From Bemisia tabaci (lineage: Eukaryota > Arthropoda > Insecta > Hemiptera > Aleyrodidae): DNA of 64,000 bases. Below are positions 55,376 through 64,000 of the stretch, piece after piece. Numbering within the stretch: position 1 is the stretch's first letter; every line of letters begins with the position of its first letter. A model generated the notes under the pieces. It had not been told where the DNA came from. It did not search any database and saw only the letters and a program-made list of their open reading frames with translations. Location: the NCBI RefSeq assembly GCF_918797505.1, contig NC_092793.1, positions 63,011,749-63,075,748 of the forward strand, given 5' to 3'. The position numbers and the translations under genes are program-made.

Positions 55376-58300
55376 TAAGGCCTTTTTTGTGTGTACGTCC
55401 GTGTCATTTCGCATTCTCATTGGTCTTTCATTAACCAATCAGAAAACGTCATTGAAAATCCCCGGGAAATTTAAATGTATTCTTCCGTAAATCATTCGAT
55501 ATTAATGATAGGTAGACACGGATAAAAATGGGATGTATTCCTTCTAATTAACCAGGATAAAAGGGAGGAATATTACCTATACAAGATAGTCCTGGAAAAA
55601 CAGGATGTACCTATATTGATAAACCTTGATGAAGGGAACGATATCGATCTTTATACATCGATATTCGGCATAACGTTTGATTTAAAGGAGTATTGACTGG
55701 GATAAACGGTGATTTCTTCTCATTAACCATTATAAAAGGTAGGAATATTACCCATACAGGAAAGTCTTGGAAAAAACGGGATGTACCTATACCTATTAAT
55801 AAACCGGGATAACAGGAAGGATAGCGATCTTCGATACATCGTTTGTTCTAAAGCAGTATTGACTGGGATAAAACGGGATTTCTTCATAATAACCGGGATA
55901 CAAGGGAGGAATTTTACCTATACAGGATAGTCATGGATAAAACGGGATGTAACTATATTAAGAAACCGGGATGACAGGAAGGATATCGATCTTTGAAAAC
56001 CGATCTTCGATATATCGTTTGATTGAAAGCAGTATTGACTGGGATAAAACGGGATTTCTTCATAATAACCGGGATAAAAGGGAGGAATTTTATCTATACA
56101 GGATAGTCATGGATAAAACGCGGTGTAACAATGTTAAGAAACCGGGATAACAGGTCGGGATACTCCGATTTTATCCCGGTCGTGATTTAGGGATTTTATC
56201 GTCAAAAAATGGGAAAATTGGGGAGAGGAACGGGCCCGCGGTTGCTAAGCAACCGCCTCCGCAGCATCGCCGTATTGCGATTATCGACACATGCGATTAT
56301 CAGTTTGATGTGTTTGATGTCAGTGGCGTGGCGTGGATTGCGATGTATCGATTGCCTGCCATTTAAACCTATATGGTAAAGAATCGATAATTAAGGTGTT
56401 CGCTGCGAACACCCTATTTATCGATCCTTTTCCATGGGTTTAAATGGCATAACAATCGATAAATCGAAAAGCACGCCACGCCACTGTATGTGTTTTATCG
56501 ATATTCGATATATCGTTTGATTAAAATGAGTATTGACTGGGATAAACGGTGATTTCTTCTCATTAACCAGTATAAAAGGTAGGAATATTACCTATACAGG
56601 ATAGTCTTGGAAAAAACGGGATGTACCTATATTAATAAACCGGGATAACAGGAAGGATATCGATCTTCGATACATCGTTTGTTCTAAAGCAGTATTGACT
56701 GGGATAAAATGGGATTTCTTCACAATAACCGGGATACAAGGGAGGAATTTTACCTGTACAGGATAGTCATGGATAAAACGGGATGTAACTATATTAAGAA
56801 ACCGGGATAACAGGAAGGATATCGATCTTTGAAAACCGATCTTCGATATATCGTTTGATTGAAAGCAGTATTGACTGAGATAAAACGGGATTTCTTCATA
56901 ATAACCGGGATACAAGGGAGGAATTTTACCTATACAGGATAGTCATGGATAAAACGGGATGTAACTATATTAAGAAACCGGGATAATAGGAAGGATATCG
57001 ATCTTTGAAAACCGATCTTCGATATATCGTTTGATTGAAAGCAGTATTGACTGAGATAAAACGGGATTTCTTCATAATAACCGGGATACAAGGGAGGAAT
57101 TTTACCTATACAGGATAGTCATGGATAAAACGGGATGTATTTATATTAAGAAACCGGGATAACAGGAAGGATATCGATCTTTGAAAACCGATCTTCGATA
57201 TATCGTTTGATTGAAAGCAGTATTGACTGGGATAAAACGGGATTTCTTCATAGTAACCGGGATAAAAGGGAGGAATTTTATCTATACAGGATAGTCATGG
57301 ATAAAACGCGATGTAACAATGTTAAGAAACCGGGATAACAGGTCGGGCTACTCCGATTTTATCCCGGTCGTGATTTAGGGATTTTATCGTCAAAAAAATG
57401 GGAAAATTCGGGAGAGGAACGGGCCCGCGGTTGCTAAGCACACCAGGAAACACAGCAAACACATCAAACACAACAAACACATCAAGAAACACAATTAAAC
57501 ATAACAAACACATCATGAAACACAAATAAACAAATCAAACACATCAAACTGATAATCGCATGTGTCGATAATCGCAATACGGCGATGCTGCGGAGGCGGT
57601 TGCTTAGCAACCGCGGGCCCGTTCCTCTCCCCAATTTTCCCATTTTTTGACGATAAAATCCCTAAATCACGACCGGGATAAAATCGGAGTATCCCGACCT
57701 GTTATCCCGGTTTCTTAACATTGTTACACCGCGTTTTATCCATGACTATCCTGTATAGATAAAATTCCTCCCTTTTATCCCGGTTATTATGAAGAAATCC
57801 CGTTTTATCCCAGTCAATACTGCTTTCAATCAAACGATGTATCGAAGATCGGTTTTCAAAGATCGATATCCTTCCTGTTATCCCGGTTTCTTAATATAGT
57901 TACATCCAGTTTTATTCATGACTATCCTGTATAGGTAAAATTCCTCCCTTGTATCCCGGATATTATGAAGAAATCCCGTTTTATCCCAGTCAATACTGCT
58001 TTAGAACAAACGATGTATCGAAGATCGCTATCCTTCCTGTTATCCCGGTTTATTAATATAGGTACATCCCGTTTTTTCCAAGACTTTCCTGTATAGGTAA
58101 TATTCCTACCTTTTATAATGGTTAATGAGAAGAAATCACCGTTTATCCCAGTCAATACTCCTTTAAATCAAACGTTATGCCGAATATCGATGTATAATGA
58201 TCGATATCCTTCCCTTCATCAAGGTTTATCAATATAGGTACATCCTGTTTTTCAGGTAATATTCCTCCCTTTTATCCTGGTTAATTAGAAGGAATACATC

Positions 58301-58455
58301 CCATTTTTATCCGTGTCTACCTATCATTAATATCGAATGATTTACGGAAGAATACATTTAAATTTCCCGGGGATTTTCAATGACGTTTTCTGATTGGTTA
58401 ATGAAAGACCAATGAGAATGCGAAATGACACGGACGTACACACAAAAAAGGCTTT
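55376..58455. mobile_element. 3-kb palindrome of GGATAAAACGGG words
   Basis: Outer arms about 55376-56320 and 57545-58455 are near-exact reverse complements (GTGTGTACGTCCGTGTCATT at the left, its complement at the right). The 56487-57440 interior is a direct repeat of much of the left arm and includes several tandem units of about 155-180 bp, each with GATTGAAAGCAGTATTGACT, GGGATAAAACGGGATTTCTT, AGGAATTTTACCTATACAGG and GATATCGATCTTTGAAAACC. A small hAT-like MITE lies at 56321-56486. An AAACACATC-like repeat (57440-57540) sits just before the right arm. No coding frame is supported. No clear target duplication, because the flanks are A/T runs. Confidence 0.85.
56321..56486. mobile_element. 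Small hAT-like MITE, 166 bp
   Basis: 15-bp ends CAGTGGCGTGGCGTG and CACGCCACGCCACTG, with a second inner inverted pair (CATTTAAACC, GGTTTAAATG). CAGTG starts are typical of hAT. A convincing 8-bp duplication was not seen. A decayed relative lies at 5795-5915. Confidence 0.7.
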
Positions 58456-58547
58456 ATTTTTTTAGTTTTTCTCAGAGTTTTAGGTTATTATCAGTTTCCC
58501 TTTAAACCCTGGTTCAATGGCCAAATCGGCTACCCAAAAAGCAAGCC
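58456..58547. other. Spacer
   Basis: Short sequence between the 3-kb palindrome and the first arm of the inverted duplication. Nothing recognised. Confidence 0.3.
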
Positions 58548-59112
58548 ATTTTTCAGTTTAGTTTTAGAGGAGAAAGCATTTTTCAAAAGATGCGACATCA
58601 TAGATTCACAGCTGAAATAATTTCATGATTTATTTCTCCGATCATTGATGATATTAAGGTAGTCATCGATTCTCTACCCGACGTTCCTTCCACACATGAT
58701 AGGAAACATCTACAGGCATAGAGCAAATGGCACTAAGCAGCAATGTACATCTGATAAGGCAAGCTCCTGGAAGTGTCGATCTGCAAAAATACAAAGTGGG
58801 AGACAGATCATCAAATTGATCTACCTAAGGTTAATGGCCGTCCTTGGAGACAGACAATAAATTACGTAACAATATATCAACCACCATTTGATAACAGAAC
58901 GAATTTAAAATGAGAGCAAGACCCTTCCTCTTGGAGGGAGGGCCAAGAAACATTTAAAAATGGAACATGTTACTACTTACAGGTCTGAGCCACTGAATAA
59001 AATACATTCCACCAGTCAATAAAATTTTAAATTTTGAATGTTGATGGATAACCTGATTGCCAGGATACATTGAGTTGAAACATGTGATACGTAGAGCGGT
59101 TCATTTGTAGAA
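58548..59112. repeat. Left arm of a large inverted duplication
   Basis: About 565 bp that recur in inverted orientation at 62143-62699 with high identity. The arm contains no gene. The arms enclose about 3 kb with several nested elements. Confidence 0.85.
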
Positions 59113-60398
59113 GCTTTTGTAAGTAGTTCCAGATAGGTACTTTAAAATTAGACATACCGGTCAAATGTACTACAAGAGAGGAAGTGGGTGCAACAAAACT
59201 TTAATTGTCCTTGAATCTTTTGAAGACACAAGGAAAATGCAGGCAGTAAGAGGATGTTCCAACAGACTTTCTATAGCACTGGCCTGCAAGAGTTGGGAAG
59301 TTTCTACTTGTGATAGAATCCGCGCATAATAAGATTTGCACTTTGAGAGTGGAACAGAAGATCCATCATCTCGATTCTGGTCTTTTCCACAATGCTAAAT
59401 GGATGAAAGATTATCTCCCTTCCTACGGAAGGAGTGGATAGATTTATTAGACGTAGACTCTTCGACCAACTTCGGAACCACGGTTAGGAATAGGTAGCAC
59501 ATGGTAGTAAATGCATTCGCAAACCAAGAGAATAGAATTCACGATTGCCTCACTCGTTAGAAAATATCGACTGAATCGTAAATCGGCAAAGAAAATTGAA
59601 CTCGAGTTACTTGATCAGTATAGCTTGACATGACAAATGTGTAATGTAAGTACAAGGTAACAGGCTCATACTTAGGTGTGTCCGTCGTCAAGAGGTGAAA
59701 GAGAGATAATTTTACCTGTGTTCGATGAAACTGAGTATAGTCAGGTAGACGCCGATAATACAATCGATTTTTCGTTAAGAATCATGAAAAGTAGATCAAA
59801 TTAAGTTTTCATTTCCAAATTCACGGCATGGCATGGCTAGGCTGGCTGGGTGGATTGAATTGAACAACGGTCCGGAGTTCCGAGTCCGAGTTGGACATCG
59901 AATAGTTGGACGAGGGACCGTTCCGCAGTTCCGCCTTCTGCCTTTTTATCGAGGTTGCGTATGAAAATGAATGAAAATCAGCCGCTATAATGATTTAAGA
60001 GAGCCAGTTTTTGTATTTTAGTCCCTTTGAAAACATTTGCCCGATAATTTTTTCGATAATAAATACAACCCTGGAAGTATCGGCAAGGAACGATTATTCC
60101 AGGAACTAGGACCATCTTCACAAAAGTTAGGTTATATTTATCTCTCACATCACATGGTTTGGTTTAAAAAAAACCATACCCTCTGCCTCAAGTAACTAAT
60201 TTTATGAGTAATTTTTCACTTCCACACCTTTCCCTACCTCAATTCAGCCTGATGGCATCTATCGATTCCAAATATTCAAGTAATAAATTGAGCGCCCAAA
60301 TAGCTTGCCGACTGTTACCTACTGAGGTACGACAGCTCATTCACCCGTCAATTTAATACTGACTTAAAGTAAGGCATTCACACTGCTTATCCTCTGCC
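59113..60398. other. Unannotated region inside the inverted duplication
   Basis: No recognisable gene. The sequence is AT-rich, with weak frames only. Confidence 0.35.
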
Positions 60399-61545
60399 CA
60401 AAGACATAAAGACGGAGGGCTAAAAGCAAAAATAGGTCTAACCGCAACTGCTGGCACCTAATTAGTTGGAATCTAAATAAATTCTTTTATCAGATTGCTC
60501 TAATTTTTAAATTTTAAATGTTAATCTTTTATATTTTCAAATTTCAAATTTATATACATTTAACCTAATTTCTTTCAACCTATCTTCTTTTCAACCACCT
60601 CTACTATTGGCTAGAGGATTGGCGGCGAAATCGGGACAAGTTTGAATTCAAATGTAGGGCGGGAACCAAGGGCGGACTGGCCATAAAGGCGGGGAGGCGA
60701 TCGCCTCCTAAAAATTTGCCGCGGAGGTCCCGAGGGGGCCCCCGCGGCGAATTTTTTTTGAGTCATCGTTTTTTTCCCCGTAATGTTGTAATTTTCCTAT
60801 CCTTTTCAGTCACTAAAAGGCCCCAAAATCCTTGAAAATTTGTATCTGAGAGACATGAAAGGTCGCCTAGAGCTATGTGATGAAGGGGCCCCCGAAGAAT
60901 CCTGAGAATGGGTTATTTTGAAGTTCAAGAACTGTAGAATTTAACTTCAATAATGCTTAAGATTGCGTTTAAAAAGTGTGAAATTTTCAAAATTTCCCGG
61001 GGGGGGGGAGGTCCCCCCGAACGACAGGAGGGGCCCCCACATTTAGGTCGCCTCCTAACTTTTCGACTACCAGTCCGCCCCTGGCGGGAACTGAATAAAA
61101 TAATTGCGGAAACAAAGTATTCTAGGTTGATTTTTGCCCAAATTCACTTACCCACTCATATTTCTTTAACTTTAGGTTAGCTTTGGTCCGTCGTCGACCG
61201 ATTAATTTCATTTGGGAGTAACGGTCATCTAGAACTGTAACGACCTGTTTGAACCAGCAGAAGAAAAACTAAATTTATCTGAGATTACTGCCTATTACCA
61301 AGCAAGAGTAGGTGTAATACCATAGGACGCAGTCCCAACTTTCTTAATATATTCGTTTTAGGCATTTAAAATACGTTTCGAAGAAGAAATATGGAAAAAT
61401 TAAGAGGACAAGTTCAAATCAAATTTCCGTTTGCCGCCATGGATTCCCGCGCTCATTTACACACTCACACAAGCACCCAGCGCCAAATCAGGCTTCATTT
61501 TTTCCCCGTGCTTTTAGATACGAGCACTCCGTCTTTATGTCTTTG
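60399..61545. mobile_element. CAAAGACATAAAGACGGAG element, copy 2
   Basis: 19-bp inverted ends. CCTCTGCC follows the right end and precedes the left end, as an 8-bp duplication would; but the left CCTCTGCC is also present beside copy 1, so part of it may belong to the element. It contains the hAT MITE at 60667-61083. Without it, about 720 bp align with 40415-41000, plus an extra 150 bp of AT-rich sequence (60440-60590). Confidence 0.75.
60667..61083. mobile_element. hAT-type MITE, 417 bp
   Basis: Ends CAAGGGCGGACTGG and, inverted, CAGGGGCGGACTGG. An exact 8-bp duplication GCGGGAAC flanks it (60659-60666, 61084-61091), and the empty site is present in the homologous element near 40530. Interior has paired GGCCCCC runs and GGCGATCGCCTCC. 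Confidence 0.93.
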
Positions 61546-61569
61546 CCTCTGCCTCACTCATGAATTGGG

Positions 61570-61954
61570 TAGAGTACCTTTATAGCGAGAGTATGGACAG
61601 ATCGCTTGATGGAGAGCTTAGGGCCCAAAAGTGCAGCCACCCTTCTGAGCAACTTCTAACACACGAAATTTCACTGCCAGCCTACAGCTTTCAATTCTAA
61701 CCAAGATGGCCAAGAATGTACATAAATGAGCGTTCTTTAGCAAAAATAAGTAAAATTGTGCACAAAGTAAGCCAATCACATGCTTTATAAACGACGGTTC
61801 GTAACAATTGTATTTGTAGATCGCTCTGGACATTTGAAATTCATAGGTTGGCTGCATTTCTGGGCCCTAACTTTATTCGCGGAGGCATCGGTGAAGGCCT
61901 GATGAATTTTCGGAGTTTCACATCTGTCTATACTCTCGCTATACAGGTACTCTA
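61570..61954. mobile_element. hAT-type element, 385 bp, TAGAGTACC ends
   Basis: The inverted ends (TAGAGTACCTTTATAGCGAG and complement) match over about 33 bp with few changes. An exact 8-bp duplication GAATTGGG flanks it (61562-61569, 61955-61962). No transposase. Confidence 0.9.
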
Positions 61955-62142
61955 GAATTGGGTGGCTAATGCATTAGCGAGAACTAAAAACGCCTCATCC
62001 TTAGAAATTTTACCAATCGCACATCTGCAGTGCTGCAGATGTTGCCCTAATTTTATCCCTTTAAGGTACCTAAAGTCAAATCATCAGTTTGTGCATGTAT
62101 CTAAAAGTCGTATAATTTTAAAATACCACAAGAGCTTATACA

Positions 62143-62699
62143 AAAATGAACCGCTCTACGTTTCAAATGTTTCAACTCAATGTAACCTGGCAATCAGGTT
62201 ATCCATCAACATTCAAAATTTAAAATTTTATTGACTGGTGGAATGTATTTTATTCGGTGGCTCAGACCTGTAAGTAGTAACATGTTCCATTTTTAAATGT
62301 TTCTTGGCCCTCCCTCCAAAAGGAAGGGTCTCGCTCTCATTTTAAATTCGTTCTGTTATCAAATGGTGGTTGATATATTGTTACGTAGTTTATTGTCTGT
62401 CTCCAAGGACGGCCATTAACCTTAGGTAGATCAATTTGATGATCTGTCTCCCGCTTTGTATTTTTGCAGATTGACACTTCCAGGAGCTTGCCTTATCAGA
62501 TGTACATTGCTGCTTAGTGCCATTTGCTCTATGCCTGTAGATGTTTCCTATCATGTGTGGAAGGAACGTCGGGTAGAGAATCGATGGCTACCTTAATATC
62601 ATCAATGATCGGAGAAAATCATGAAATTATTTCAGCTGTGGATCTATGATGTCGCATCTTTTGAAAAATGCTTTCTCCTCTAAAACTAAACTGAAAAAT
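62143..62699. repeat. Right arm of a large inverted duplication
   Basis: Reverse complement of 58548-59112 with scattered substitutions, for example GAACCGCTCTACGTTTCAAA against its counterpart near 59100. Confidence 0.85.
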
Positions 62700-63130
62700 C
62701 GTGTTGTGTCAGTGCTTTTCTGAGAGTGGTGTTCTGTATTGATCAGCTATTAAATCATGGTGCTAATTTTTCTCTTACGTTAAAGAGTGCTTTAGATATT
62801 CTTACAATGCACTCATAGTGTTTTCAAAAGTTCCTTCGTACCTGCACCAGTTCTAATCGGAAATTTGGATTTATAGTCTTCAAGTGGATTTTTCTGACCC
62901 AGTGGATTACAGATTTGAGCAAGTTGGTGAGTGTTGTTTGTTCATTTTCTATTTTATTGAGTACGTCTTCATGACAGATGTCATCCGTTATTACTTTGCA
63001 TGATGCATATTTTGCTGAAAGATTCTCTTTACACATGCCTAGTGGAAGATACATGTGTGTTTGGAACATAAATAAATTCTTAAACTTTATATCTTTTCAC
63101 CCGGATAAATTTTTTCATTTTTTCAGGTCA
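62700..63130. other. Unannotated spacer
   Basis: No recognisable gene. Frames of 61 and 81 codons on opposite strands overlap and lack motifs. Confidence 0.3.
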
Positions 63131-63569
63131 TATTTACATGAAATTTATTTGGAAATTGCGTAATTTTTACGCTAAAATTTCAATTAATATTGATTTAAAA
63201 TGTGTATGAATATTACGTAAATTTTTTTTAAAAATTTAAAAGTAATTCCTTACGTTTTCTTTTTTTTCCTATTTTCATTATCTAAAAATTATATGCAAAT
63301 TAAGTAATCCTTATGCTAATGTTTCAATTAATATTGATTTAAAAATATTATGAATATTATATAAAAAACTTTAAAATTTATATCTTTTTGCTTACATAAA
63401 TTATTCCTTTTTTGTATGTTTTTTTTAAATAACATTTACGGTTTTTTTAGTGTCAATAATTCTTCAACACATTCTTATATAAATATTATGTTTCTTTTTA
63501 TATAATTAACCACTTTATACATTCTTTACATTAACTTTATGTAATTTTTATATAACGCTGCTACTAGGG
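63131..63569. mobile_element. CCCTAGTAGC element end, AATATTAATTGA word type
   Basis: The right end is GCTACTAGGG. To its left lie AATTAATATTGATTTAAAA (twice), ATTACGTAA, TACGCTAAAATTTCAATTAA and TTTATATAAAT-like words. A matching left end was not found, so the start is where the word array begins, and the copy is probably 5'-truncated. Confidence 0.55.
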
Positions 63570-64000
63570 GAAATGTAGGATTAATGGGTATCACTTTATT
63601 ATTTAATTTAACGCTGCAGTCTGTTGCAGAAATAGGTACATAACACCCAGTTGCTCCTTTTAAATTTGATTTCACCAGAAGTGCCCTCTAGCGCTCTCAT
63701 TTGCGCCATACCAACTTCACGAGTTTTATGACAATCAATCTTTGGATCAGACCGGGAGTCTCTAAACCAATAAAAAACAGTGCGCGCGCGGCCCACAGAT
63801 TGGGTCACCGTGCCCCCCCCCCCCCCCCCCCCCACGCATTTGGATTTAGGGATTAATTTTTGAGAAATCACAGATTTTAGTTTCGGAATGAGTTTTCCTC
63901 TCTTTCCTCGGTTTTTGTTAAGTTGTAGCGCACTGGAAACTTGGAAGTCGGGTTTTGGTCGATTTTGAGTTTAAAAGCCCAACTTGGCGACGATCATAAC
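63570..64000. other. Unannotated right flank
   Basis: Contains a poly(C) run at 63813-63833. No gene is recognised. Confidence 0.35.

Noticed and set aside
63034..63045. Left end of the element ending at 63569 (ATGCCTAGTGGA)
   Set aside because: Weak match to CCCTAGTAGC and the flanking dinucleotides do not agree.

Overview
This window is repeat-dominated eukaryotic DNA, most likely from an insect. I found no convincing host gene. The supports are insect-type mobile elements (a mariner-like transposase remnant, APE-endonuclease non-LTR retrotransposons, several hAT-type MITEs with 8-bp target duplications), AT-rich intergenic DNA with frequent GGTACCTACC-like words, and long homopolymer tracts. 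A hemipteran or lepidopteran source is possible, but I cannot settle it from the sequence.

The main content is a set of terminal-inverted-repeat (TIR) elements that start with CCC. The largest group has the TIR CCCAAGTAGCA (240-630, 2190-2519, 9170-9509, 12020-13132, 22201-23318, 25778-26668, 39952-42037, 44969-45335, 48468-48826; partial at 18349-18888 and 38128-38373). Sister groups have CCCTAGTAGCC (13419-14461, 19162-21330; one end at 63569) and CCCTGGTAAAAATAAGCC (46294-48098; fragment at 53089). Every complete copy is flanked by an exact 2-bp duplication with no sequence preference (TG, TT, TA, TC, AA, CC, AT, GA, GC). Inside, each is built from many imperfect copies of one short self-complementary word, and the word differs between elements (TTTTCTAGAAAA, ATTGCAAT, ATCGCGATAAAATCGC, GTTGCAAC, ATAGCTATAAAATAG, GGCTATAGCCGG). 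The longer elements also carry a tRNA-like, box A/box B core on the minus strand, a T-rich tract and a second word array. This is the most unusual signal in the window, and no transposase for it is visible here.

A second group is long foldback elements with CAGGGT ends inserted at TA (3083-4523, 19353-20520, 31085-32439). There is also a foldback at 33102-33592, a 3-kb palindrome at 55376-58455, and an inverted duplication with arms at 58548-59112 and 62143-62699. A 3.6-kb TIR element with TA duplication lies at 27488-31058. hAT-type elements with 8-bp duplications lie at 27034-27242, 28173-28605, 34773-35109, 43202-43529, 60667-61083 and 61570-61954.

The protein-coding remnants are all retroelement or transposon fossils. 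One non-LTR element (LINE-A) runs on the plus strand from 18889 to about 24897. A partial copy of the same family runs on the minus strand from about 33000 down to 26669. A different non-LTR element (LINE-B) runs on the minus strand from about 17365 to 14750. All three are split by later insertions, so the relative order of events can be read: foldback inside CCCTAGTAGCC element inside LINE-A (19162-21330); CCCAAGTAGCA element inside LINE-A (22201-23318); mariner inside LINE-B (15199-16142); and a TIR element, a foldback, a hAT MITE and probably a CCCAAGTAGCA element inside the minus-strand LINE-A copy.

The stretches between these elements are AT-rich with simple repeats and short, unrecognised open frames.
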